Assembly: GCA_015680685.1 (NCBI GenBank)
Contig: MNCI01005835.1
Coordinates: 322,538 to 386,537, forward strand
Length of the DNA stretch: 64,000 bases
Direction: 5' to 3'
Source of the DNA: Gnetum montanum
Taxonomy: Eukaryota; Streptophyta; Gnetopsida; Gnetales; Gnetaceae
This document shows, piece after piece, positions 21,999 through 34,312 of this stretch; the first letter of the stretch is position 1; each line of letters begins with the position of its first letter. A program made the position numbers and the translations under genes. The notes beneath the pieces were generated by a model that saw only the letters and a program-made list of their open reading frames with translations, did not search any database and was not told the origin of the DNA.

Positions 21999-24622
21999 GA
22001 ATAACAACTTGTCCTCGAGTTAGACAAAATGAAAATGGTTTCGATTAATTACACAGTGGATAGGTATGGAATTATTGACTAACTAGAAATTACTCATGCC
22101 GCAGTGTGGAATTGAATAAAACAAAATTGGGACACATACATAGAATTTTCAAAAAATAAAATTTGCTAGAACTCATGTGGTTCTTGGCAGTGTTGGCTCC
22201 TCTATGGGTCTCTTCCCCTTATCTTGTGCTCTAGGCTTTGGAAATTGATGTCTCTAAAGGAGTGCCTAGAGCTTTTCTTCTTTGGTTCGAGGATCCTATG
22301 CTGTCCATGCTTATGCTCCAATGTTTGATGGAGTCAGCACCTTCGATGGACACAACAGTTGTGGGAACATCTGATTGACCTTGACATACCAAGTTGCGAA
22401 CATCCGTCATTCCTTTTCATAGGTTCTACCTTTGTCCTTGTATTCTTGGTAGTCTGTGAGCCATCAAGCCAAATCCACCATGACATCCTTCTATCCTTGG
22501 TAGCTAGTTTTGACCACCTCTAATTCATAATTTTCGACTTCTAATTTCTACAGCGTCTTCTTGTGTTCAGCAAATTCTGTTTCATACTTTCCAAATCCAT
22601 GTATTCTGTGAGATCTTGTATTTGCAGGTCCTAGCTTTTTAGTTCTGCTTGGTGGACAAAGGCATAAGTATCCAATATGGCCCTCCAGTCAGTGTTTTGA
22701 GCACTGAGTGTGTTAATGTGGGCTTTGGCCATATGGATTTCATTTTCAACCACCTGTTTGTACATCCCCACTTGATCTCTGAAGTGCTCCTTGAGCTTTT
22801 CATGTTGCTTGGCCTCATTATGCCACACGCTTATCTCAATTTCCATCTTCGGATGGATCACATGTACCTTTCCCATCGAGAGGGTTCTATTTTCTTCGGC
22901 CAAGTGATTCATATCTTAGTTGACCCTTATTAATTATTCTTGTAATTGCTAAAAATTTTCTTTGAGAACATTTTTTTTATTTTTCTACTATGGTCAACCG
23001 AACATTTTCGGCAGTGAGGCATTTATTTTCTTCTTGTGAGGCCTTGAGTGCTTTGACGTGTGCATATGTTTGAGCTTGTTCCTTAGAAGCATCCCAATTA
23101 GCCTTCTCTTTTTTCTTAGCCACTTTTTTATTCTCCTCCAGCAATTTATTCAGCTACTCTGTCCGAAAGGATTCTCGTTGGTTTGCAGGGATGAATTGGG
23201 ATGGATCCTGCTGTGTACCTTATAGGGTGATGAGCTTTTCTTGGAGTATTTCTAACTCCTCCTCTACATGCTCGGCCCTGACCTCTACCATGAATGATTT
23301 TCCTTTTGTGGAGATGAGGTCTGATTGAGTTGCTATGACATCTTGAGGGATGTCAAATAGGGACATCATGACTTGTCTTGTTTGTAGCAACCGATCTAGA
23401 ACATCCTCATGCTCCACAGGAGTCATCATGGGATCAGCCAAAGTTTGAGCATCGCGTGCTCCTATAAAATCTATCGATGGCACAATAGAGACATTAAATG
23501 ATTCTTTTATGTGGTCGGTGACCACTTCTGCTGCTCTTGCTGCATCTTAGTGCTGCATGACCACTACTGTGGCACCTTCACCAGTTTCTAATTGCACCTA
23601 AAAAGATGCAGCATTTCTAGAGATATGTTGTTATCAGTGTGATTCCCCTCCTCCTATTTGGATAAACACCTTGCCCTGTGCACGATTAATTGAGACCATG
23701 GATCATACGACATCATCGATGACCCTGAAGAGATTGGCCTCATCACAGATTTTCCAATTGACCATTTTAGCAATGGCCATAAGATGGCTCATCGACGGTC
23801 GATAGTCTTGCGGTAGTGGCGGTGGCTGGTCTTGCTAGCCTGTAGGTTGTGTGCTGGGCCCTGCTTCTTGTTGTTGATTGGGCCTTGTGCCTACAATTTA
23901 GCTAGGCCCTATAGTTTGAGGTGCAATGGGCCACACCGTCTGTTCTTACTCAGGCTTGAGTGTCTCACCAGCACTTTTGCTTAGGGCCGGTGGCTTCAGT
24001 CATGTAGCAAATGAGGCGTTTTGAGCCTTTCTGGGGATGTCATTGGTGCACCCTACAATTCCAGCACATCGGCACAGCTTCCTGATGCGACAGGGAAAGG
24101 GAAATACAAACTTCCCCATCTTATGTTCTTCAAACTGTCTCAAAATTTTTGTAAGATATAGATGGGGTAGGTTGGCATTAACCTTGCCCATTAAGATGGC
24201 ACTTCCTCTAGGTGCATATGTGGAAATTTTATTTAAACCTTTTGTTGGGAAAATGTGATATGTGCCAATTTTGAAGGAGATTCTCTCTTCAAGTATAACT
24301 CTCCATATGCTTTATCTTCCTTATTGTACACCCTTTTCAACCATATCTTTCGCACATTAGCATCAGAATGAGTGGACAAGTGAGCAACCTTTGGCCTTGT
24401 ATTTGGAATATTTAGAACTTCTAAAATGGCTTTGGCAGAGAAATCAACAAAAATACCACCAATATCAACGGTGGTGCCTTCTTCTTTTTTGTGCCAAAAT
24501 TGGTACATCTTCCCCAGATACCAATCACCACTTTTAGAGAGAATAGGCCATAGTGGAGACCCTTTGAGTTAGTCTCTGATTGCCTTAGGGGCAAATTTAG
24601 TGAAAGGTGCAAAGTTGAGTTA

Positions 24623-25468
24623 TGATGAATCGTGATTCATTTGGTTGCAATATCGGACCCACAATATCGGATATGTGATATCGTGGTTCCTGTGTAGGCC
24701 TATAAATACACATGTAGGCACATAGGAAAAGGATTCTTGAGTTAGTTTTTAGGAGTCAAGTTTAGTGTAGGATATTTTTGTCATTTTTCCTCTCAACCCT
24801 CTCTCCTAGTGCATGCCCGCAATGTGGTGATTGTAATTGTATGACATCCTTTATTTGAGTGTGACGTACTCGGACACGCACATGATCGAAAATAAAGATC
24901 AAGATTACTTCATCATTGCAACATTCAGTTAGTTTAATTATTTAATTGTTATTATTATTTATTGCTTTCATAGTTAATACCTCTTCATCCTAAACTCCTT
25001 AAATGTGGAATGAGTATGACTTAATCACGAGCATTTAAGTGTGACTACTTGGTAACCCAGTAGCGTACCTAGGATCTACATTTGGTAATCCCAGTAGTAG
25101 TCGTGCACGAGGTCCAAGATGTGTACAAATGATTAAGAAATGGATGCTCATTACACTTAGGCTAGTTTAGATTCTCTCTCCCTATCCCCTCTTAGTATAA
25201 CTATCTCTCCCTTTTCCTCCTAGCTTAATTAAATATTATTTTCCATTGCTTCTAGGAGTAGCATTAGTTTAGAACACATCATACACCTCACTTTGGACTA
25301 AACCATACGTGACAAAGCAAATATTAGTCCAGGTGGGAATACAGCGAACTGCGATCAACGAGTAACTATCTAGATACCATAACTAGCCCGTCTGCGAAGT
25401 TTGACTAGATCGTGCGTGAAACACTCGTATTCGTATGGCTGAGTGTAGGGGTGCCTCGCCACTCATCA
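24623..25468 (+). repeat. 5' LTR of element D
   Basis: 846 bp, TGATGAATCGTG to CACTCATCA. Decayed GATATC array (24650-24685), TATA 24701-24708 (78 bp from the start), AATAAA near 24892, and duplicated U5 motif TTGGTAACCCAGTAG / TTGGTAATCCCAGTAG at about 25049 and 25082. Confidence 0.92.
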
Positions 25469-25469
25469 T

Positions 25470-25487
25470 TGGCACCGTTGCTGGGGA
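25470..25487 (+). other. Primer-binding site of element D (tRNA-Asp, decayed)
   Basis: TGGCACCGTTGCTGGGGA, two transitions from the tRNA-Asp complement, one base after the LTR. Confidence 0.85.
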
Positions 25488-25602
25488 TGGTGCTAGTTAT
25501 TTAGATTAGTAATATCACATAAGATCACTGTAACAAGTATTCACGATACATCTTTTAGAAAAGAAATTAATTTTAGTTAAGTCACACACAAATTCACACA
25601 CC

Positions 25603-27585
25603 ATGTCTCTCTCACAAGATTATGATAACGTAACAACTAGTAGGGCAATTCATTTGAGAACCAATGAATTATATGATGATGAAGATGAAGTTTGGAGTAC
25701 CCAATTTGATGTAGGGATTTTCTATAAACATAAATGAAGAAAACATCGTCCTAACTCATAAATGCATAACATACCTAGTGACGATGAATCCCTACTGGTC
25801 ACTACAAGCCTAATAGAAATACAAGAGGCTATTTGAATATCCCACAAGCATTGCAAGGAAAGAAGTCTACCCAAGCTTGACTTAAATAACTTTTCCAAAT
25901 TCTCAGGAGGCTATGAATTAGATCCACAACAACATTTACAAGCCTTCTACGATGCCTGTGCATGGAACAACATTGATAATGGATGGCAAAAACTTAAGCT
26001 CTTTCCTCTGACACTTGTTGGCCAAGCTAAAGTATGGTATAGGTTGTTAAAACCAAAATCAATCCAACGTTGGCCAACAATGGTAGAGCTCTTCAATGAA
26101 AGATATCAAACCTATGTGAGAGTGTCAGCCTTGAGGAGACAAATCCAAGAGTGGAAACAAGCGCAACATGAACCCTTGGACATGGCCTTAGAAAGATATT
26201 ATGCATTGTTAAATAACTGCCTAGGCCATGAGTTCTCTGAGGAAAGGCTAATGTACCACATTATTGATGGGCTCCATAATGAAACAAGGGAGACCCTAGG
26301 GATGTATGCTTGAGGTCAACTATATGAGCTACAAACCCACCAACTCCAAGAGCTTACTAAGCGAGTAGCAAAAGAAGAAGGGGAGTTAGCTAAATGGGAG
26401 AATGCTGAGAAATGTCAATAGGCCCAAAAATCAACAAGGGCCCATGATTACGAAGAGGAGAAATCAACTCACCATAAGGAGGTGGAATCATCTTTGCCAA
26501 CACTACAATCCTTGGATGAAATTGAGGCAAAGATCAATAAGATGATGGAATGGATGCATAAAAAATGCAGAGAATATGCCAACATTATTGGGGATAGAGT
26601 TATGATGAACCAAGAAGCAGGAAAAAATACCCTTAGACAATTAGAAAGAAGGGTTGAAAAAAATAAGAGCTCAACCGTCAATCATACGTATCAGTGCAAC
26701 ATTTGCCTATACGATCACCCCAAGGGCCAATGTCTAACCTTGTCACATTTATAGGAGCATTGGGGAAGAGTATTACATCCAGAGTTCATACATAGATACT
26801 GTGTTCAATCATAGTGGCAACAATCCCAGTCGTGGGGGACGCCATCCTCAAACTGGTTACACCCTTCATACCATTCGAACCTAAGTGCTTATCAAGTTCA
26901 ACATCCTATTTCCCCAACTGGGTCAACATCCTCTATCTTGCCACATTATTATTATTCTCCTCAACACTATCAAACCATATCCTCTCCAACACAACCACCA
27001 CCTTGGATACCTTACACTTCTCCTTAATTTCAACATTCTCATCCTTTACCTCCTTCTATATTGCCACCAATTGTACCTGAGGGTTTTGCACCACAACACC
27101 AACCCACACATGTTACTTGTGCTACTACTAACAATAGCAATGGAGAATCTCCTCAACACCAAAGATGCCCCTTCTTTAGGCATGATCATAAGAAGGAACA
27201 ACACAATTCTAAGCCCATTGTACCTTCCAACCCAACACAAGTCCAACACTGTGGTGTAGCTCCCTCCTCAAATCCAATGCCTCGTGTTACTTTCTCTAGG
27301 CCACCAACCAATACTCCAACAACCATATAGCCCAATGAATATAGCCATCGAGGGAGACAGATCAATCCTTGCATACCATCTTACGGTCAAGGGTGCCATA
27401 GTGGGTCAACCACTCATCAATTAACTACACCTTATAATTTGCCCCACTATGCCAACTATAATCAAGTGTGTGAACCCCAATGGGGTAAGTATGACCAAGT
27501 CCCAATATTTCCAACATGCAAGGATCCCAACTTTTCATTCAATCATTTAGTTATGGGGGATACCCCCAATTCTAATAATAAGTAG
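25603..27585 (+). pseudogene. gag pseudogene of element D (no protease)
   Basis: ATG at 25603 (MSLSQDYDNVTTS); the frame ends with TAG at 27583-27585, about 660 codons with several in-frame stops (for example in 25735-25770, 26313 and 26754). Gag core at about 25790-26400: LPKLDLNNFSKFSGGYELDP, WYRLLKPKSIQRWPTMVELF, then the GELAKWE helix. A coiled-coil-like part precedes the zinc knuckle CNICLYDHPKGQC (about 26695-26735; CX2CX3HX4C). The C-terminal third is Pro/Gln/His-rich (PPIVPEGFAPQHQPTHV). Unlike A and B there is no DSG protease at the end. The C-terminus overlaps an AGTTATGGGGG copy. Confidence 0.85.
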
Positions 27586-28607
27586 GATTAATAAATATTT
27601 TTCATTTTCTTTCATTTTGAAATTTTTTGTTTTTTAGTTTTTTACTTTTCAATTTATTATTTTTTCTTTTTATGACTAATCTCGTCTACGAATAAAACAC
27701 TCATGTGGCTTGTTGGTTGAGGTGTTGTTCTATGCTATCAAGTCTTAGGTGATTAATTATCTAGATAGCAGTCCCACAACATTTACTCCCCCATTCTATT
27801 AATAAGAGGGTCCACTCTGGGTACAATGATATTCCTAGTCATTAAACTTAAAGTAATTTTGTGCTCGTTATGCCCAGAGTGAAGAATGATGGACCAAGAA
27901 GGAATGGCCAGGGTGTGACATCAAGGGGACTTGTGGATTCTCTTTGGTGACATCTGTGGCAGTTATCATGCAGCTTGGTTATACTAAGATCCCTGTAGAT
28001 CTAATGAAAAATGGGAGTAAGAGTAATCAAAAGGCACTCAATCAAGAAAAAATAATACTATTCCAAGGGGTTCCATTGGAAAGACATGCACCCATGCCTA
28101 AAGGTAGGCAGCTTCTCTGGATTAAGCATTCAAAAAAAAAGAAAAAAAGAAAATACAGAGTGTGCCAAAGTGGCCACATAAAAAGAACAAAGGAAAAAAA
28201 ACGAGTGCCACAATGAAAAATCACTTCTTCCTTAAATGAAATGCCAAGTGATCGTACGCCTTGCTGTCATTGTGCTCTTATGGTTATCCATCATTGGATG
28301 AAGCAATACGATGTCACTGATCAGAGGAATGAACTTGGTCCTCATTTTGGAGTGACTGGCAAATGACACACTAATCATGCCTTACACGTAGGATTCATTG
28401 TGCCTGGGGTCAGTTACCTCATGCCCCAATGTTTGCAATCCCTTCTAAAATCCACCTCACCTCGCTGTTCATGTAATTGGGACTTGTGTCTTGTATAGCA
28501 TTGAATTCATATCTCATCACGATGGTATCTACATGTGTGTGTTTTGTGGAAGTGGTGTGGATTACATTTAACCCTTCTAGTGCCTATAGACATTTTAAGG
28601 CGTGGTT

Positions 28608-28655
28608 ACATAAGGGCATTATAGGTAGAAACCTGCTTTGGGGAGGACCCACTTG
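28608..28655 (+). other. Conserved spacer block, copy in element D
   Basis: AAGGGCATTATAGG followed by CTTTGGGGAGGACCCACTTG. Aligned with the A, B and C copies. Confidence 0.6.
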
Positions 28656-28984
28656 TGTGACCTCTGTAATTTGCACTTGTAACACATCTTCCACACATCA
28701 TCTTATACCCTCTAAGCATAACAAACGTTCTTCTTTCCCTTGGCACCCTTCCAGTTCAAGCGTTCCTATGAGCTAACACATGTTCTTTTTCCCCTACTCT
28801 TCATGATTCTCATTGTTGGATTTTACGCCATTATACTCTTGGTGCCTTTAGGCTTAGTTTGTATTACCCTGGACCCCTTTACATTGACCTACACGTCCTC
28901 AATCTCTACCTTGGAGTTTCAAAAATTATTTAAATTTTTTTAAAAAAATTCGGTAAATTTTACAAGTGCCCTATTTTTTGTAGG

Positions 28985-29044
28985 ACATGATATCGGGTCC
29001 CCGCTAGTGGGTATGCGATATCGTGTCCTTAAAAAATATATATA
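28985..29044 (+). promoter_or_regulatory. Internal LTR-promoter-like array upstream of ORF2, element D
   Basis: Two GATATC palindromes (CATGATATCGGG and GCGATATCGTG) followed within about 15 bp by AAATATATATAC. This copies the palindrome-then-TATA order of the LTR promoter. It lies about 500 bp before the ORF2 start. Element C has a similar array in the matching place. Promoter activity is inference. Confidence 0.45.
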
Positions 29045-29548
29045 CAAGGACCCCTCATGCCTGTCAACATCATTTGTAACTATTCACACAAGGGAAGTTT
29101 TTCAAATTTCCTTCTACGACTTACGATTGCACATTTCTCGCTTCACTAACCATAACTTGCTCATTGGTGCTCTGATTTTCATTCCGTTTGAACCTACTTA
29201 AACTCAAAGTGTTCAGCTTAGTCGTGGGGGAGGGGTACATGCTAAATTGTGTATCAATTTTTTGAAATTCGTCATCGCCCAAAGGACATTGTCAAGGGTA
29301 ATTATTTATAAACATAATAATAAACATGTGCCAAAAACAATTTCATCTCCTTATCTATACCAAGAAATTAATCTCTGAAACCACCTAAGCAAAGTGGACC
29401 AAATATTAAAACCTTGTGGGGACATTTCCATCAAATCTCTTAACTTTACAATCACACGGAATCAAACTTAACTCATTAAGGTAAGAAGTAAGGTATAACT
29501 TAATTTTGGTAAGCAACCTTACTAATGATTGGCCCTGTGTGATTGCAA

Positions 29549-32344
29549 ATGGCCCCAAAGTGTGGACAACAAGAAGGTCCCTCTCAAGGTGTGCTTAAGC
29601 AACCTAGGAGAAGTAAAGGACAAATGCCTACTAAACAACATGCAGAGTAGGAGGAATAATCATTCAGTATCCATCAAGAAGAAGGCCCTACCACTGTACA
29701 ACCAAGACAGGTAGAAGGAGGAGCTACTGCAGTGCCTAAATAGGGACGACACCTCACTTTGCCCCTGGAATGTGTCTAGGCCATCCATGAAAGGTCCACA
29801 TCAGCTGTAGTGATCGTGGAATTAAAATTTGGACCTTTCATGGAATTTGCTTCTGCGGCTGTTAGGGACCACCTCAAGGGGTCTCCATTATGGCCTATCC
29901 TCTTCAAAAGTAGTGCTTGGTACTTAGGAGAAATGTACCAATTCTAGCACAATAAAGAAGAATGCACCACAGTTAACATTTGTGGTAGGTCTGTTGATTT
30001 CTCCATCCAAGCCATTTTGGAAGTGTTAAACCTTCCGAATACAGGGCCAAAGGTTGCTTGTCTATCCACTTGCTTTGATGCTGATGCACAAAAGGTTTGG
30101 TTAGATAGGGTGTATGGTAAAGAAGATAAGACCTATGGAGAGTTTACATTGGAAGAGAAAATCTACTTTAAAATTGGAACTTATCATACCTTCCCCAAAA
30201 AAGGGTTAAACAGAATTTCAACATATGAGGCAAGAGGATGTGCGATATTGATGGAAAAGCTTAATGCTAACCTACCTCATCTATATTTCATGGAGATCTT
30301 AAGGTGGTTTGAAGAGTGTAAGATAGGTAAGTTTGCATTACCCTTCCCTTGTCTCATCAGGAAGTTGTGCAAGTGTGCTGGTATTCGAGGATACACTAAT
30401 GATGTCCTCAAGAAAGCCCAAAATGCTTCATATGCTGAACTACTAAAGCCACCAGCTGCAAGGAAAATTGCTGGTGAGATGTTGGGGCTAGAACAAGAGC
30501 AAGAATAGATAGTGGGGCCCCTACAACTCAGCTTGTAGGGCCCAGCCAACCTCCAAGCATGGGACCCACTCAACAACAAGAAGTAGGGTCTAGCATGAGC
30601 CAGCGAGACCAACTACCACCATCGTAGGATTACCGATCGTCGATGAGCCATCTCAGGGCCATCGGGAAGACGGTCAGTTAGGGAAGTCGTGATGATGCAA
30701 ATCTCTTCCATGTCATCGATGATACCATACAGTCCATTGTCTCTATAGATCATGCATGGGGTGAGGTTTCCATTCAGATAAGAGGAGAGGAGAGTTATTG
30801 GTCACAACAGATTTTAGGGAATGCTGCATCCTTTTAGGTGCAACTAGAAACTGGTGAAGGGGCCATAGTGGTGGCCATGCAGCACCAAGATGCATATGGA
30901 GCCATAGAGGTGGTCACATACCACATTAAGGAATCTTTTAACATCCCTATTGTGTCATTGGTAGATTTCATAGGAGCATGGGATGCTCAAACTTTGGCCA
31001 ATCCCTCAATGACTCCTGCAGAACATGAGGATGTGCTTGATCGATTGCTGAAAATAGGATAGGTGATGACATCCTTGTTTGACATCCCACAAGATGTTAC
31101 AGCATCACAATTAGACCTCATCTCCACCAAAGGAAAGCTGGTTATGATAGAAATAAGGGCCAAGCACATAGAAGCAGAAGTTGCAAGACTGCAAGAAAGG
31201 CTTGTAACCTTACAAGTCGCATAGTGGGATCCCTCTCAATTCGTTCCCGCGAACCAACTGGACACCTTCAAGACTGAGCAACTCAACAAATTGCTGGCAG
31301 AGAATAAAAGGGTGGCAAAAGAAAAAGAGACGGTTGACTGAAATGCCTCTGTGGCACAAGCGCAAACTTACACACACGCCAATGCACTCAAGGCCTTACA
31401 AGAAGAAAACAAACAACTTGTTGTCAAAAATCTTTGGTTGACCTCTGTGGAGAAACAAAAGAACGTTCTCAAAGAACATTTTCAGCAGCTGCGAGAACAG
31501 TTGATCAGGGTCAACCAAGACATGAACCGTTTGGCCAGGGAAAATCGAACCCTCTCAATGGAGGAGGTACATGCCATCCATCAGAAGATGGCCATCGAAA
31601 TAAGCGCATGGTAGAATGAGGCCAAGCGGCATGAAAAGTTAAAAGAGCATCTCTGAGACTAGGTGGGAATGTACAAAAAAATCATCGAGAAGGAGATCCA
31701 TATGGCCAAGGTCCACATCAACACTTTCAGTGGTCCACACACTAATTGGCCAGCCATATTGGACACATGCATTTTTCCACTAGGCGGAACTTAAGACCTA
31801 GGACCTGTAGATTTAGCATCTTATAGAGTACATGGAGTTGGAAAATCTATAGTATGCCAATCTAGCCATGTTGACAGTAGGGAATCCAAGGACAGAGCTT
31901 GTGAAGTAGGTAGCTACCACCTATGCCAAGTATGAAGCAGAATTTTCAGAACATAAGAAAACATTGCAGAAGCTAGAATTCGCAAATTCTGAATTGGAGG
32001 TGGTTAAAGCAAGCTACTAAGGACAAAACGATGTTGCAATGGACTTGGCTTGACGGCTTACAGATTTTTAGGAGTACAGAGACAAAGCCAGAGCCTATGA
32101 GGAAGAACGACAGTTGTTTGTGGCTTGGTACATCAAGGCAAACAAAATGTTTCTGCAACTACCATGCCCACGAGAGGTGCCGACTCCGTCAAACATTGGA
32201 GCATTAGCATGGATGGCACAGGATCCCCAAACTGAAGAGGAGAAACTGTAGGCACTACTTCAACGTCATCAAATCCCAAAACTTGGAGCATAAGACAAGG
32301 GAAAGAAACCCATGGAGGAACCACCTCCACAAGGAACCACATGA
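29549..32344 (+). pseudogene. ORF2 of element D: transposon-protein-like domain plus coiled coil
   Basis: ATG at 29549 (MAPKCGQQEGPSQG) to TGA at 32342-32344, about 932 codons, broken by several stops. N-terminus basic and Pro/Gln-rich. The globular part (about 29830-30500) includes KGSPLWPILFKSSAWYLGEM, VDFSIQAILEVLNLPNTGPK, KVWLDRVYGKEDKTYGEFTL, ILMEKLNANLPHLYFMEILR and FALPFPCLIRKLCKCAGIRG. It resembles the plant PF20167-type domain (recall, not searched). From about 30840 a Glu/Lys/Gln-rich heptad-like region (LQEENKQLVVKN, LREQLIRVNQDMNRLARENR) predicts a long coiled coil. It ends KKPMEEPPPQGTT, like C and G. There are no enzyme motifs of pol. It could be a structural or DNA/RNA-binding accessory protein; the role is unknown. 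Confidence 0.75.
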
Positions 32345-32521
32345 GTTACACCCAATTTTGTAATTTTGGGAAATTTGCATTTTTTGTGTGGTGTCCAAAT
32401 TTTGTTCTATTGAGTCCGCTATAGCATCAATAGATTCCCTGTCAGTCAATAATCCCATACCTATCCACTGTGTAATTAATGGGGCTTGTTCTCATTTTGA
32501 CTTGAGGACGAGTTTTCATTC

Positions 32522-32534
32522 AGTTATGGGGGTA
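32522..32534 (+). other. Polypurine-like tract of element D
   Basis: AGTTATGGGGGTA directly before the 3' LTR. Confidence 0.7.
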
Positions 32535-33412
32535 TGATGAATTGTGATTCATTTGGTTGCGATATTGGACCCATGATATTGGATACGCGATATCGCATCC
32601 AACAATGATATCGGATATGTGATATCATGGTTCTTTTGTGGGCCTATAAATACACATGTAGGCACATGGGAAAAGGAATCTTGAGTTAGTTTTTAGGAGT
32701 CAAGTTTAGTGTAGGATCTTTTTGTCATTTTTCCTCTCGACCCTCTCTCCTAGTGCATGCTCGCAGTGTGGTGATTGTAATTGTATGACATCCTTTATTC
32801 AAATGTGACGTACTTGGACATGCACATGACCGGAAATAAAGATCAAGATTACTTCATCATTGTAGCATTCACTTAGTTTAATTATTTAATTGTTATTGTT
32901 ATTTATTGCTTTTGTAGTTAATACCTCTTCACCATAAACTCCTTAAATGCAAAATGAGTATGACTTAATCACGACAATTTAAGTGTGACTACTTGGTAAC
33001 CCAGTAGCATACCTAGGATCTACGTTTGGTAATCCTAGTAGTAGTCGTGCATGAGGTCCAAGATGTGTACGAATGATTAAGGAATGGATGCTCATCACAC
33101 TTAGGCTAGTTTAGATTCTCTCCCCCTATCCCCTCTTAGTATAACTCTCTCTTCCTTTTCCTCCTAGCTTAATTAAAGATTATTTTCCATTTCTTCTTGG
33201 AGTAGCATTAGTTTAGAACACATCATACACCTCACTATGGACTAAACCATACATGACAAAGCAACTACTAGTCCAGGTGGGAAGACAGCGAACTGCGACC
33301 AACAAGTAACTATCTAGATACCACAATTAGCACGTCTGCGAAGTTCGACCGGATTGTGTGTGAAACGCTCGTATTTGTATGGTTGAGTGTAGGGGTACCT
33401 CACCACTCATCA
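32535..33412 (+). repeat. 3' LTR of element D
   Basis: 878 bp, TGATGAATTGTG to CACTCATCA. TATA at 32645-32652, 110 bp from the LTR start, against 78 bp in the 5' LTR. The extra 32 bp is an added GATATC-containing stretch (about 32588-32622). Confidence 0.92.
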
Positions 33413-33889
33413 AGTTCCATAATCACAGTTGCTGATGTGGACCTTTCATGAGTTTCCTGAATACATTCTAGAGATAATGTGAGATGTTGTCCTTGTTCAG
33501 GTGCCCTACTGTCTACACCTTCGGCATGTCCTAATTGCACGGTAATAGGAGGTTCCTGATGCATTCTGAATGATTGTGCCGCTTGCTCTATATGTTCTTC
33601 GAAAGACGTGTGGCCTCTACCTCTCCTTGGTGGTTTGGATGCACCTTGAGAGGGTTCTCCTTACTGTCCTCTTTTAGGAGCCATCTACAATCACACGAGA
33701 TCGATTATTAGTAAGGCTATTTACAAAATTTGATTTATACCTTATTCCGTGCCCTTAATAGATTCATTTCTGGCTTAGTGTGATTTAGAGTCAGAGATTT
33801 TCACGAAAATTCCCTTAAAATTTTTGATATTGGGCCTAATTTTGATTAGGTGACTCTAAAAAAATAATTTACCTGATAGTGCATACATG

Positions 33890-33957
33890 ATATCGCATAC
33901 CTAATAGCACAGACCCGATATCGCATCGGACCTGATATCGAGTACCTGATATTGTGT
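33890..33957 (-). promoter_or_regulatory. Internal LTR-promoter-like array upstream of ORF2, element C
   Basis: Four GATATC or GATATT units in 68 bp, about 200 bp before the ORF2 start at 33684. GTATAAATC lies on the minus strand at about 33735-33743. Equivalent in position to the D array. Confidence 0.45.
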
Positions 33958-34264
33958 CCCTTTGAAAATAGGGTACTTGGAAAAAGTGATGAATTTTCAA
34001 ATTTCCAAGGTCACAAATGAAGGATTTAAGGTTAATTTCAAAGATCTAGGGTAATATCGAAGAGACCTAAAGGCACCAAAAGTGTAATGAAGTGGAATTT
34101 GACAATGAAATTCAAGAGTAGGATGAGGAAGAAGGACATGTTGTGGTGCATAGGAACATTGGAATTTAAAATGATGATAACGGGAAAGATTATTGTAGCA
34201 ATGCAATACTTGAAGGGTATAAGATTATGTGGTGATGTGCAAAGAGGGCAAATTACAAAAGTTA

Positions 34265-34312
34265 CACAAGTGGGTCCTCCCCAAAGCAGGTTCCTACCTA
34301 TCATGCCCTTAC
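34265..34312 (-). other. Conserved spacer block, copy in element C
   Basis: On the minus strand: AAGGGCATGATAGG then CTGCTTTGGGGAGGACCCACTTG. Confidence 0.6.

Larger units (their letters stand above)
27586..29548 (+). other. Spacer of element D between gag and ORF2
   Basis: T-rich tract (27600-27665), the shared GGGTGTGACATCAAGGGGA stretch (about 27915), the conserved spacer block (28608-28655), an internal GATATC array with TATA-like sequence (28985-29044) and another AGTCGTGGGGG (29220-29230). Small ORFs are not convincing. Confidence 0.65.
24623..33412 (+). mobile_element. Element D: pol-less LTR element with gag and ORF2, nested in C's ORF2
   Basis: 8,790 bp. LTRs 24623-25468 and 32535-33412 are flanked by AGTTA (24618-24622) and AGTTC (33413-33417), a 5-bp duplication with one change. 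In order: LTR, tRNA-Asp-like primer site, gag (25603-27585), 2-kb spacer with internal palindrome array, ORF2 (29549-32344), polypurine-like tract, LTR. No protease, RT, RNase H or integrase. It is from the same family as C, inserted in the opposite direction. Confidence 0.92.
22173..33684 (-). pseudogene. ORF2 of element C: transposon-protein-like domain plus coiled coil, split by element D
   Basis: Starts MAPKRGQ at 33684, runs to 33413, is interrupted by D, resumes at 24622 and ends at a TGA at 22173-22175. It is about 2.7 kb of coding sequence without D. The frame reads across D if the duplicated GAACT/TAACT is counted once. After a basic, Pro-rich N-terminus comes a globular part: KGSPLWPILSKSGDWYLGKM, VDFSAKAILEVLNIPNT, ILMGKVNANLPHLYL and FPFPCRIRKLCRCAGI. 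Its order and the closing FPF-x-LC-x-AG motif resemble the plant 'putative plant transposon protein' domain (Pfam PF20167, from memory). A long charged helical region follows (22631-23525; LAEENRTLSM and similar), then a tail ending PIEEPTLPRTT. Several stops. Function unknown; similar ORFs are in D and, as a remnant, G. Confidence 0.75.

Noticed and set aside
26885-27259. 124-aa Leu/His-rich ORF in gag of D
   Set aside because: Alternative frame of the Pro/Gln-rich Gag C-terminus; the true frame matches element C.
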